From assembly GCA_900769995.1 (NCBI GenBank), contig CAAGIT010000163.1:1-27095 (forward strand): a DNA stretch of 27,095 nucleotides. The letters are read 5' to 3'. Position numbers and translations under genes: made by a program. Source of the stretch: an uncultured Oscillospiraceae bacterium (GTDB lineage Bacteria > Bacillota > Clostridia > Oscillospirales > Oscillospiraceae). This document shows positions 7,182 through 14,797 of the stretch, piece after piece (the first letter of the stretch is position 1; each line of letters begins with the position of its first letter). The notes below the pieces were generated by a model. It saw only the letters and a list, made by a program, of their open reading frames with translations. It ran no database searches and was not told the DNA's origin.

Positions 7182-8936
7182 ATGACAATTGAAAATATCA
7201 TCACCCTGTTGGGCGGCTTGGGCTTTTTCCTGTTCGGTATGTCCCTGCTGGGCGACGGCCTGAAGCGCGTTGCCGGCAGCAAGCTGGAAATCGTCCTCGC
7301 AAAGCTGACCTCGAATACCTTTAAGAGCGTTCTTTTGGGTGCGTTGGTGACCGCGGTGATCCAGTCCTCTTCTGCCACGACGGTTATGGTCGTGGGCTTT
7401 GTAAACTCCGGCATTATGCAGTTGGCAAACGCCATCGGCATTATCATGGGTGCCAACATTGGAACGACCGCAACAGGTTGGATTTTGGTATTGGCCGGTG
7501 TGGAGGGCAACGGCGGTTTCTCCTCCGCGACCGTGTTTGCATTTATGGCGTTTGTGGGTATCCTGCTGTATTTCTTCTGCCGAAACACCACGAAGAAAAA
7601 TGTCGGTATGATCCTGCTGGCTTTCGCCGTCCTGATGAGCGGTATGCGTACCATGACCGCGGCAATGACGCCTCTGCAGGACAGCGATTTCTTCCGCAGC
7701 TTTATGTCCACCCTGTCCAACCCGATGATTTCTCTGCTGGTGGGCGTGGTGATTACCGCGATCATTCAGAGCTGCTCTGCCTCTATTGGTATTTTGCAGG
7801 CATTGGCCGTTACCGGTATTATCAAATATAATGTTGCCATTCCCATGGTCGTCGGTATGTGCATCGGCGCTTGCGCTCCCATCCTGATTTCCGCGATCGG
7901 TGCCAATCTGAACGGTAAGCGCGCGGCTGTTGTCTACCTCTACTTCAACCTGATCGGCGCGGTTGTCCTGTTAACGGGGTTCTATTTGGTCGATGCGTTC
8001 GTGCATTTCGATATCTTGACCCAGGAAGCCAGCGACATCGGCATCGCGGTTGTGAACACGATTTTTAATGCCAGCACAACCTTGTTTCTGATGCCTCTGT
8101 CCAAGCTGCTGGAAAAGCTGGCGATCCTCACTATCAAAGAGAAGAAGGGTACAGAGGACGACGAGCAGGAATACGAGCCGTTGGAAGAGCGTTTCCTGGA
8201 ATATCCTCCCCTTGCGTTGGAGCAGAGCGGCAGAACGGTGGATCAGATGATCCATGTCGCCTTCAAGAACCTCAGAAAGTCCACGGAGCTGCTCTATGCG
8301 TACAATGAAGGAGAATTTGACAAGGTCATGGCCCGGGAAGAACGGGTAGACCGCTATGAGGACGCCTTGGGCGCATATCTGGTTCGGTTGAATGCCAAGG
8401 CGCTCTCTGAGAAGGAGACACAAACCGCAGCGAGATATTTGGCGTGCCTGACGAACGTGGAGCGTATTTCCGACCACGCCGTCAATCTGGCAGAGCTTGC
8501 GAAAGAGCTGAACGAAAAGAAGCTCCACTTCTCTGCCAGTGCCGAACAGGAATTGGAGAACTGCGTCCGCGCTGTGCTTGAGATCCTCGACCTGACGCAG
8601 AAAGCAGCCCAGGAAAATGATCCCGAAACGGCAAAAATGGTGGAGCCTCTGGAGGATACCATTGATATTCTGACCAAGAGAAGCAAAGCGCTCCATATTC
8701 AGCGTGTGCAGGCGGGTAACTGCACCCTGGAGCTGGGCTTCATCTTCAATGACTGCCTGCACAATATGGAGCGTGTGGCAGACCACTGCTCCAACATCGC
8801 CGTGGCGGTGCTGGAGTCTGAGGACGCTCAGGTTCATGCGCACGGCTACCTGCGTACGATTAAAGAGTCTCACAATGACACCTATCAAACTCTGCTGGCG
8901 ACCTACGCAGAAAAATATATTGAATCAAACGAATGA
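7182..8936 (+). CDS. Na+/phosphate cotransporter with C-terminal PhoU domain (NptA/YjbB type)
   Basis: This integral membrane protein of 584 aa is predicted to move inorganic phosphate with sodium, and carries a cytosolic PhoU-like regulatory domain. The N-terminal half has the two inverted repeats of the Na/Pi cotransporter family with their QSSS-type signatures: QSSSATT at 61-67 and QSCSASIG at 196-203. Several hydrophobic helices follow to about residue 310. After a charged linker (about 320-350) the all-helical PhoU region (about 350-560) contains 'RISDHAVNLAEL' and the later 'ERVADHCSNIAVAV'. The frame is open far upstream through the repeats, but ATG 7182 is chosen because a GAAAGG site precedes it and MTIENIITLLGGLGFFLFGM is the standard family start. 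Other members export phosphate (YjbB), so direction is uncertain. Confidence 0.92.
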   Translation: MTIENIITLLGGLGFFLFGMSLLGDGLKRVAGSKLEIVLAKLTSNTFKSVLLGALVTAVIQSSSATTVMVVGFVNSGIMQLANAIGIIMGANIGTTATGWILVLAGVEGNGGFSSATVFAFMAFVGILLYFFCRNTTKKNVGMILLAFAVLMSGMRTMTAAMTPLQDSDFFRSFMSTLSNPMISLLVGVVITAIIQSCSASIGILQALAVTGIIKYNVAIPMVVGMCIGACAPILISAIGANLNGKRAAVVYLYFNLIGAVVLLTGFYLVDAFVHFDILTQEASDIGIAVVNTIFNASTTLFLMPLSKLLEKLAILTIKEKKGTEDDEQEYEPLEERFLEYPPLALEQSGRTVDQMIHVAFKNLRKSTELLYAYNEGEFDKVMAREERVDRYEDALGAYLVRLNAKALSEKETQTAARYLACLTNVERISDHAVNLAELAKELNEKKLHFSASAEQELENCVRAVLEILDLTQKAAQENDPETAKMVEPLEDTIDILTKRSKALHIQRVQAGNCTLELGFIFNDCLHNMERVADHCSNIAVAVLESEDAQVHAHGYLRTIKESHNDTYQTLLATYAEKYIESNE

Positions 8937-8945
8937 ACATATAAA

Positions 8946-8974
8946 GGAGAGAGAGCTTTGTCAGCTCTCTCTCC
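8946..8974 (+). terminator. Stem-loop after the phosphate transporter gene
   Basis: The 12-bp perfect arms GGAGAGAGAGCT and AGCTCTCTCTCC enclose a 5-nt loop (TTGTC), ten nucleotides after the stop codon. The following sequence is only moderately T-rich (TCATACTTT), so it may be a weak terminator or an mRNA-stabilising end. Confidence 0.6.
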
Positions 8975-8996
8975 TCATACTTTCGAAAAAGCTTTT

Positions 8997-9019
8997 GGGA
9001 CGGGAAACCCGTCCCCTAC
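8997..9019 (+). repeat. Solitary hairpin 3 of the three-hairpin repeat family
   Basis: The stem GGGACGGG/CCCGTCCC with loop AAA is followed by CTAC. It is identical to hairpin 3 of the units at 9054 and 10976 and lies in the same orientation. Hairpins 1 and 2 are missing, so it looks like a truncated unit. Confidence 0.75.
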
Positions 9020-9053
9020 GGCGGGAAAAGTGGTTGGGCAGTGGTTCAAATCT

Positions 9054-9155
9054 GTAGGGGCGGCTATCAGCCGCCTGTAATAGCAATTTTCCGTAATCAT
9101 AACGTAGGGGAGGCGTTTCGCCTCCCATTTTCGGGACGGGAAACCCGTCCCCTAC
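9054..9155 (+). repeat. Three-hairpin repeat unit, copy B (best preserved)
   Basis: All three hairpins are intact. Hairpin 1 is 9054-9075 (GTAGG head, GGCGGCT ATC AGCCGCC). Hairpin 2 is 9104-9126 (GTAGGGG head, GGGAGGCG TTT CGCCTCCC). Hairpin 3 is 9133-9155 (GGGACGGG AAA CCCGTCCC, then CTAC). Hairpins 2 and 3 sit between GTAGGGG and CCCCTAC, giving a 52-bp double hairpin within an outer inverted repeat. The unit is opposite in orientation to the two A copies across the transporter gene. The 400-nt gap 8937-9336 contains this unit, the solitary hairpin and the next promoter. Confidence 0.85.
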
Positions 9156-9239
9156 GATGCAGAGATCCAACCGTTACAGGATATCGGCATTATGAAAGCT
9201 CAACCGAAAAACGTAAGCGCTGCCAATCATCTTCTCCGC

Positions 9240-9268
9240 TTGACAGGCAGGCTGCGAAATGGTAAACT
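9240..9268 (+). promoter_or_regulatory. Promoter of the DUF5067-like lipoprotein gene
   Basis: A perfect -35 TTGACA (9240-9245) is followed after 17 bp by TAAACT (9263-9268), giving a leader of about 60 nt. Confidence 0.6.
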
Positions 9269-9336
9269 GTCCCTGTGAACGACAACCATCGTTGTATCAT
9301 AGCCGCTGTGCGGCAATTTTGGGAAGGAGTAACAAT

Positions 9337-10689
9337 ATGAAAAAACTGATTGCGCTTCTGCTGGCCTTCGTGATGCTGTTCGCCTTGACTGCGTGCGGCG
9401 GTGATGACAAAGCGGATAAACGCGACGACGACGAAGATGAGGTCTTAGGCAAGTACCTTTGCACCTCCATCCTCATGTCGGGCGAGGAGATCGGCACGGA
9501 TGGCGAGTGGATCAAGCTGGATTCCGACGGCGAGGGCAAACTGTACTCGGGCATAGAGCTGGATATCGAGTGGGAGCTTGACGGCAAAGAGCTGACCGTG
9601 GAAACCAAGGTTTTGGTCGATACCTACACGGGCACCCTCAAAGGTGATATTATCGAACTGGACATGGGCGGCTCGATCTTTACCTTTGTCAAGGAGGGCA
9701 GCGATGCCGTTCCCGCAACCAAGCCGACCGAACCGACCGATGCGCCGATCACAGACGGCGACGACCGGATCGCCTTTGACGGTCTTGAGCTTCTGTTCCT
9801 CGGCAGCCAGCTTGCAAAGGACGCCTATGACAATGACGCCGTTATCCTGAGCTATGTTTTCACCAACAATTCCGAGGAATCGGCAAGCTTCGAGTGGTCG
9901 TTCTACTACAATGCTTACCAAAACGGTGAATACCTGGATACCTGCACCGTTATGATCGATGAGGTCAATTTCACCTATTACGGCGAGGATAACTTTACCA
10001 ATATCGAGCCCGGTGAGAGCATGGAAGTGTATCTGACCTTTACGCTGCTCGATACGACAAGCCCCGTTCTTGTGGAATTTGAGTCCCTGATGGGCGATGT
10101 AAAAGACAGCCACACGGTGGATCTTGCCGATGCCGAAGCCCCGGTAGTGACCGAGCCGCAGCCTACGGAGCCCGAACCGGAGCTTTCCTCCACGGACTAT
10201 TGGGCCGGCGACTGGTACGGCTGGTGGGTCTTTGACGAGGTCGGCGGTACCTTCGCGGATATGAACGGTAGCTGGTGGGACTGCTGTGCCACCATCACGT
10301 TTGACGAAAGCGGCAATGGCACGCTGGTATTCTGGGATGAGGATTACGGCGCCGATGACTGCATCGCGGAGGTTCAGTTGTCCTTCGTCAACGATTATCT
10401 GATGAGCGTCAGCGGCTACTTTGACAATGCAGATATGACCGAGGGCGAATGGGTCCTCACGCCCGACCCGCTGGGCTATGAGAATCTGATCTGCATCACC
10501 GGCACCTATTATGACCCCACCGACAGCACAAACTATTATGAATATTCCATCTATCTGCGTCCGTGGGGCACCTACTGGGATGACATCGCGGCCGACAGCC
10601 CCGATGATCTGCCCTACTATTATGAATCCTGGTATCTGCCGCTGATCGAGGCAGGCGAGTCTATGCCCACTGCCATCAACGCAGGCTGA
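9337..10689 (+). CDS. Acidic surface lipoprotein with a DUF5067-like domain
   Basis: This is a predicted lipid-anchored extracellular protein of 450 aa with unknown function. The signal peptide ends in the lipobox LTAC (C20) and is followed by an Asp/Lys-rich stretch. Residues about 40-120 form a small beta-rich module ('GKYLCTSI', 'EWELDGKELTVE', 'GTLKGDIIELD') resembling lipocalin-like repeats of Firmicute lipoproteins. After a Thr/Pro linker, residues about 145-235 look like DUF5067 ('AVILSYVFTNNSEESASFEW'). A second Pro/Glu linker leads to a Trp/Tyr/Asp-rich beta domain (about 285-435). GGAAGGAG precedes ATG 9337; the frame extends 26 codons upstream without a ribosome site. After the TGA the frame stays open for 22 codons to a TAA at 10756, noted but not annotated. 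Confidence 0.82.
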   Translation: MKKLIALLLAFVMLFALTACGGDDKADKRDDDEDEVLGKYLCTSILMSGEEIGTDGEWIKLDSDGEGKLYSGIELDIEWELDGKELTVETKVLVDTYTGTLKGDIIELDMGGSIFTFVKEGSDAVPATKPTEPTDAPITDGDDRIAFDGLELLFLGSQLAKDAYDNDAVILSYVFTNNSEESASFEWSFYYNAYQNGEYLDTCTVMIDEVNFTYYGEDNFTNIEPGESMEVYLTFTLLDTTSPVLVEFESLMGDVKDSHTVDLADAEAPVVTEPQPTEPEPELSSTDYWAGDWYGWWVFDEVGGTFADMNGSWWDCCATITFDESGNGTLVFWDEDYGADDCIAEVQLSFVNDYLMSVSGYFDNADMTEGEWVLTPDPLGYENLICITGTYYDPTDSTNYYEYSIYLRPWGTYWDDIAADSPDDLPYYYESWYLPLIEAGESMPTAINAG

Positions 10690-10768
10690 TTCGTCGCGGC
10701 TGAACAGAAGGGCGACAGCACCAACTCTGACGGATGCCGACGCGTGACCGTCAAGTAATTTACATCGT

Positions 10769-10813
10769 AAAATCCCCGAGATAGCGGCAGACACCGCTAT
10801 CCCGGGGATTTTT
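10769..10813 (+). terminator. Terminator of the lipoprotein gene
   Basis: The long stem pairs AAAATCCCCG with CGGGGATTTT and GATAGCGG with CCGCTATC, with one internal A/C mismatch and a 6-nt loop (10788-10793). A T-run follows. It is a strong rho-independent structure. Confidence 0.85.
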
Positions 10814-10975
10814 ACTGTCGAAAAGCTACTGTAGTATGTTGTAACATCTTAAATTTTGCGATTTGACTTTGTTTGCTTCACTGGCACGGGAGCGTCCCAA
10901 GCCTCCCTTGGTGCGCGGCACCATTCCGGTGGAACCATCGTACCATATTCGCAAAGTTTCTGCTGTTACAGAGTA
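10814..10975. other. Unassigned intergenic sequence
   Basis: No gene with a plausible start and ribosome site is visible. The stretch around 10885-10945 (AAGCCTCCCTTGGTGCGC, then GGCACC and GGTGGAACC) looks like a decayed GC-rich palindromic repeat of a kind different from the GTAGGGG units. Together with the repeat at 10976 it fills the 344-nt gap 10690-11033. Confidence 0.3.
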
Positions 10976-11037
10976 GTAGGGGCGGCTATCAGAAGCCTGT
11001 CATAGCCGTTTTTTGGGACGGGAAACCCGTCCCCTAC
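10976..11037 (+). repeat. Reduced repeat unit, copy C (hairpin 2 deleted)
   Basis: Hairpin 1 (GTAGGGGCGGCTATCAG, then a diverged right arm) joins directly through a TTTTTT linker to an intact hairpin 3 (GGGACGGG AAA CCCGTCCC, 11015-11033, ending CTAC). Compared with the unit at 9054 the middle hairpin and much of the linker are missing. The outer GTAGGGG/CCCCTAC inverted repeat is kept. A new pairing, CGGCTAT with ATAGCCG (10983-10989, 11002-11008), restores a stem in the diverged first half. The distal edge overlaps the stop codon of the exonuclease gene. Confidence 0.75.
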
Positions 11038-11888
11038 AGCTCTTCATACAGTTCCCAAAGGTCCTCGCTCATATCAAAAAACATCCGCCGTGCCTGATGC
11101 TGTCCGCGGGCGTTTTGCTCCGTGGTCAGCCGCACCCAAAACTCATGTGCCTGCTCACAGGTGCCCAGGGCGACCTGCCCGCGAAAACCGCCGAAGCGCC
11201 ACGGCTCACAGCTTCCCTGTGCGCCGCAGATCGGGCAGCCGAACACCTGCAAGTCGGCATCCTGTGCCGCTTCACGGCGGTCGGCGTAGAGCCGTCCGGC
11301 AGGCGGCTCCGCATAGACACCGCAGACATATTCCCCGATGTAGTCCTCCAAATCCAAATGCTTGCACACAAGCGCCGTGTTCTTGGCATCCTGCAGGGCA
11401 TCATGCGCCGGCTCACCCCGTTCGCCCAAAACCTCCAGCGCTTCCTCCAGCGAATGACGGCGCTCCTCGCGCATGATCTCCCGCCCGAAAATGCGCTGCA
11501 GATCGCAGTACAGCGGCAGCTCTGACACGTCCATGCCGTTCAGGAGCAAATTCTCCGTCAGCATATCCAAATCGGACGTGCTCCACGTCATCCATGTGCA
11601 GTCCTCGCCGCACCACTGCCGAAACTGCCGCATCGCCTCGGGAAATTCCAAACCCTGCTCCTGCAAAACCTTGTCCCGAATACCGGTCAGTGCGGCGATT
11701 TTTCTGTGGAGCTTTTGGTAATAGCGGGGCTTGATGTACAGCTTCAGCCCGTCCATCACCTGAAAGCTGTCATCGAGCTTCACCGCGCCGATCTCAATGA
11801 TCTCGCCGGTCAGAAAAATCGGCTGGCAGACCATCGTGCTCACATCCGAGGGCTGATTCCATTCCATGTCGAAAATTATGTAGTTCAT
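11034..11888 (-). CDS. DEDDh 3'-5' exonuclease with C-terminal zinc-ribbon-like tail
   Basis: This is a DnaQ-like exonuclease of 284 aa, likely acting on DNA or RNA 3' ends. Metal-binding acidic residues are D7 and E9 (FDMEWNQ), D106 or D108 (SDLDML) and H162...D167 (HDALQDA), which completes the DEDDh set. This resembles the KapD/ERI-1-type stand-alone exonucleases rather than a polymerase subunit. Beyond about 200 the tail carries CPIC (218-221), C227, C244 and H248, which could bind zinc. The TAG stop codon lies inside the GTAGGGG repeat at 10976-11037. The gene has its own promoter immediately downstream of the ileS terminator, so it is not simply the end of the ileS operon. The biological substrate is unknown. 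Confidence 0.85.
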   Translation of the reverse strand: MNYIIFDMEWNQPSDVSTMVCQPIFLTGEIIEIGAVKLDDSFQVMDGLKLYIKPRYYQKLHRKIAALTGIRDKVLQEQGLEFPEAMRQFRQWCGEDCTWMTWSTSDLDMLTENLLLNGMDVSELPLYCDLQRIFGREIMREERRHSLEEALEVLGERGEPAHDALQDAKNTALVCKHLDLEDYIGEYVCGVYAEPPAGRLYADRREAAQDADLQVFGCPICGAQGSCEPWRFGGFRGQVALGTCEQAHEFWVRLTTEQNARGQHQARRMFFDMSEDLWELYEEL

Positions 11889-11913
11889 AGCTGTTCTCCA
11901 TCACGTTTTCTGT

Positions 11914-11942
11914 ATTATACCGCTGACGCATCGGATTGTAAA
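11914..11942 (-). promoter_or_regulatory. Promoter of the exonuclease gene
   Basis: On the minus strand TTTACA (11942-11937) and a perfect TATAAT (11919-11914) are 17 bp apart, 25 bp before the ATG at 11888. The -35 begins 2 bp past the ileS terminator, a tight terminator-promoter junction. Confidence 0.75.
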
Positions 11943-11943
11943 G

Positions 11944-11982
11944 AAAAACCTCCCGCAGCTCACCGGAGTTGCGGGAGGTTTT
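11944..11982 (-). terminator. Terminator of ileS
   Basis: Arms AAAACCTCCCGCA and TGCGGGAGGTTTT pair around a 12-nt loop, and on the minus strand the U-tract runs through 11944. It begins two bases after the ileS stop codon. Confidence 0.85.
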
Positions 11983-11984
11983 CA

Positions 11985-14777
11985 TCAATTCAATTCCGTT
12001 TCTGCCAGAACCGCAGCACAGCGCGGGCACAGACCCTCTTCGTTTGCCTTGGTGGAGTGCATCCAGCAGCGCGGGCACTTCTCACCCTCGGCATTGAGCA
12101 CCTCAATACGAAGTGCGGGGAAATTCGTGCCGCTGCCGCAGATATTCTCGCTCTCGGCAGGCGCATCGCTGCCCAGCAGGACATCGGAGACGATGAACAG
12201 CTCTGCCAGATTCAGGTCACGGACGGCCTCGACCGCAGCCTTGGAAGCAGCATCGGTCGGATACAGAGCAACGTGCGCCTCCAACGCCTTGCCGATGCGC
12301 TTGTCTGCACGGGCGGTCTCGAGCACGCCGTTGACATCGCTGCGCAGGGCAATGAGGGTATCCCACTTTGCCATCTCGGCATCGCTGAGCGCATAAGCCT
12401 CATACGGCTGCGACATCTCGTTAAGCACGATGTTGCGGACATCGTCGCCGTCCTTATGCGGCATCGCCTGCCAGATCTCGTCGCAGGTGAACGGCAGGAT
12501 CGGCGCATACAGCTTCGCCATCGCATCCAGAATCAGATACAGGGCGGTCTGCGCGCTGCGGCGCTTCAGACCGTTGCGGCTCTCGCAATAGAGGCGGTCT
12601 TTTAGAATGTCGAGATAGAAGTTCGACAGCTCGACCACGCAGAAATCGTTGATCGCGTGGGTCAGTACGTGGAATTCATAGTTGTCGTAGGCGTTAAAGC
12701 CCGTGCGGATCAGGTCGTTCAGCTTGGTCATCGCCCAGCGGTCAAGCTCCAGCATTTCTTCGGGCTTGACAAGGTCGTTGGCGTTGAAGCCGTCCAAATT
12801 GCCGAGGCAGTAACGGGCCGTGTTGCGGAATTTCAGGTAGGTCTGGGCAATCTGCTTGAAAATCTCCTTCGAGCAGCGGACATCGGCACGATAATCGGCG
12901 GATGCCGCCCACAGACGGACGATGTCGGCACCGAAATCACGGATGAGATCGGCAGGATCGACACCGTTGCCGAGGGATTTGTGCATCGCTCTGCCCTCAC
13001 CGTCGACGACCCAGCCGTGGGTCAGGCACTTCTTGAAGGGAGCGCCGCTGCCGAGTGCGCCGACACTGGTGAGCAGGCTCGACTGGAACCAGCCGCGATA
13101 CTGGTCAGCGCCCTCGAGGTAGATGTCGGACGGCCAGTTTTCCGCGTTATCACGGCGCAGAGAGGCGATATGGGTCGAGCCGGAGTCAAACCAGCCGTCG
13201 AGCGTATCGGTCTCCTTTTCGAAGGTCTTACCGCCGCAATGCGGGCAGGACAGACCCTCGGGGATCAGCTCCATGGCATCCTTGGCGAACCAGACGTTGG
13301 AGCCGTTTTCGTCAAACAGCTTGGAGATGTGGGCAATGGTTTCCTCCGTGCAGACGGGCTTGCCGCAGTCCTTGCAGTAGAACACGGGAATCGGCAGACC
13401 CCAACGGCGCTGACGCGAGATGCACCAGTCAGCACGGTCGCGGATCATGGCGATCATGCGGTCCTTGCCCCATGCGGGCAGCCATTTGACATTCTCGCAG
13501 GCATCGACGGCGACATCCTTGAAGGACTCGACCGAGCAGAACCACTGCGGTGTCGCACGGAAGATGATCGGGCTCTTGCAGCGCCAGCAATGCGGATAGC
13601 TGTGGGTAAAGACCTCGGAGGCGAACAGAGAACCGTCAGCCTTCATATCCTCGACGATCTGGGTATTGGAAACATCATAGCGCAGACCGGCATATTTACC
13701 GGCATCCGCCGTCTGGAAGCCGCGGTCATCGACGGGAACGATCAGGTCGATCTTATAGCGGCGGCAGGTCTGATAGTCATCGGCGCCGAAGCCGGGTGCG
13801 GTATGGACACAGCCGGTGCCGGAGTCCATGGTGACGTAATCGGCGGTGACGAGCAGAGAGTCACGCTCCAGGAAGGGATGCTGCGCGGTCATATACTCGA
13901 AGAAGCGGCCCTCGTGACGGTCAACAATGGTATATTCCTCCACGCCGCCTGCCTTCATGGTCTTTTCCAGCAGCGCCTCCGCGACGATATAGCGTTCGCC
14001 GTTGGCCTCGGCAATGACATAGCTCTCATTTGCGTTCAGGGCGATGGCAAGGTTGCCGGGCAGGGTCCACGGGGTGGTCGTCCAGATGATGACGTAGGTG
14101 TTCTTCGCGTCGAGCTTGCCCTGGGTGTCCTTGAGGGCGAACTTGACATAGATGGAGGTGCAGGGGTCATCCTGATACTCGATCTCCGCCTCAGCCAGAG
14201 CGGTTTCGTCCTTCGGGCACCAATAGACCGGCTTCAGGCCCTTATAGATATAGCCCTTGCGGTACATTTCGCCAAAGACCTTGACCTCCTCGGCCTCAAA
14301 ATGCTTGTCCATCGTGCGATACGGCCGCGCCCAATCGCCCAGCACGCCCAGACGGCGGAAGCCCGCCATCTGCCGCTGGATGAAATCCTCCGCGAACGCC
14401 TCACAGGCAGAGCGGAACTCGGTCACGGGCATGGTCTTGTGGTTGAGCTTGTTCTTCTTGATGATCGCGGACTCGATGGGCATACCGTGGTTGTCCCAGC
14501 CGGGGGTATAGGGCGTGTAATAGCCGCGCATGGCATAGGAGCGCACAATAAAGTCCTTGAGGGTCTTGTTCAGGGCGTGACCCATGTGAATATCGCCGTT
14601 GGAGAAGGGAGGGCCGTCATGCAGAATAAACGGCGTTTTGCCCTTGTTCTTCTCCATGAGCAGGGCATAGACGTCAATTTTGTTCCAGTTTTCCAGCATA
14701 GGCGGTTCGCGGGTGGGCAGACCGGCCTTCATCGGAAAATCGGTTTTCGGGGTAAGGATGGTGTTCTTGTAATCCAT
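11985..14777 (-). CDS. ileS: Isoleucyl-tRNA synthetase
   Basis: This class I synthetase charges tRNA-Ile and edits mischarged valine; it is 930 aa, the usual bacterial length. The HIGH motif is HMGH at 64-67 in GDIHMGHALN. The connective-peptide editing domain shows TTTPWTLPGNLA and GTGCVHTAPGFGADD. The KMSKS loop reads AMHKSLGN (597-604), with His in place of the first Ser. The C-terminus has the zinc knuckle CPRCWMHS...CPRC. The start MDYKNTILTPKTDFPMKAGL at ATG 14777 follows GGAGG in the leader. The frame remains open upstream to 14924, but that part is T-box leader and not coding. Transcription is expected to respond to uncharged tRNA-Ile. Confidence 0.96.
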   Translation of the reverse strand: MDYKNTILTPKTDFPMKAGLPTREPPMLENWNKIDVYALLMEKNKGKTPFILHDGPPFSNGDIHMGHALNKTLKDFIVRSYAMRGYYTPYTPGWDNHGMPIESAIIKKNKLNHKTMPVTEFRSACEAFAEDFIQRQMAGFRRLGVLGDWARPYRTMDKHFEAEEVKVFGEMYRKGYIYKGLKPVYWCPKDETALAEAEIEYQDDPCTSIYVKFALKDTQGKLDAKNTYVIIWTTTPWTLPGNLAIALNANESYVIAEANGERYIVAEALLEKTMKAGGVEEYTIVDRHEGRFFEYMTAQHPFLERDSLLVTADYVTMDSGTGCVHTAPGFGADDYQTCRRYKIDLIVPVDDRGFQTADAGKYAGLRYDVSNTQIVEDMKADGSLFASEVFTHSYPHCWRCKSPIIFRATPQWFCSVESFKDVAVDACENVKWLPAWGKDRMIAMIRDRADWCISRQRRWGLPIPVFYCKDCGKPVCTEETIAHISKLFDENGSNVWFAKDAMELIPEGLSCPHCGGKTFEKETDTLDGWFDSGSTHIASLRRDNAENWPSDIYLEGADQYRGWFQSSLLTSVGALGSGAPFKKCLTHGWVVDGEGRAMHKSLGNGVDPADLIRDFGADIVRLWAASADYRADVRCSKEIFKQIAQTYLKFRNTARYCLGNLDGFNANDLVKPEEMLELDRWAMTKLNDLIRTGFNAYDNYEFHVLTHAINDFCVVELSNFYLDILKDRLYCESRNGLKRRSAQTALYLILDAMAKLYAPILPFTCDEIWQAMPHKDGDDVRNIVLNEMSQPYEAYALSDAEMAKWDTLIALRSDVNGVLETARADKRIGKALEAHVALYPTDAASKAAVEAVRDLNLAELFIVSDVLLGSDAPAESENICGSGTNFPALRIEVLNAEGEKCPRCWMHSTKANEEGLCPRCAAVLAETELN

Positions 14778-14797
14778 AATTTGAATTTCCTCCAATG

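Noticed and set aside
6798..9155. Repeats considered as a CRISPR array
   Set aside because: The units differ in orientation and stem sequence, spacing is irregular and there are no unique same-length spacers or cas genes.
6798..9155. Transporter gene as cargo of a composite transposon
   Set aside because: No transposase is present, the gene is a common chromosomal one, and the repeats also occur away from it at 10976.
10687..10758. TGA at the lipoprotein end read as selenocysteine or programmed read-through
   Set aside because: No selenocysteine-insertion hairpin or conserved context is visible and the extension has no recognisable domain.
9445..10794. 449-codon open frame on the minus strand
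   Set aside because: It is antisense to the lipoprotein gene, which has a signal peptide, lipobox, ribosome site and promoter.
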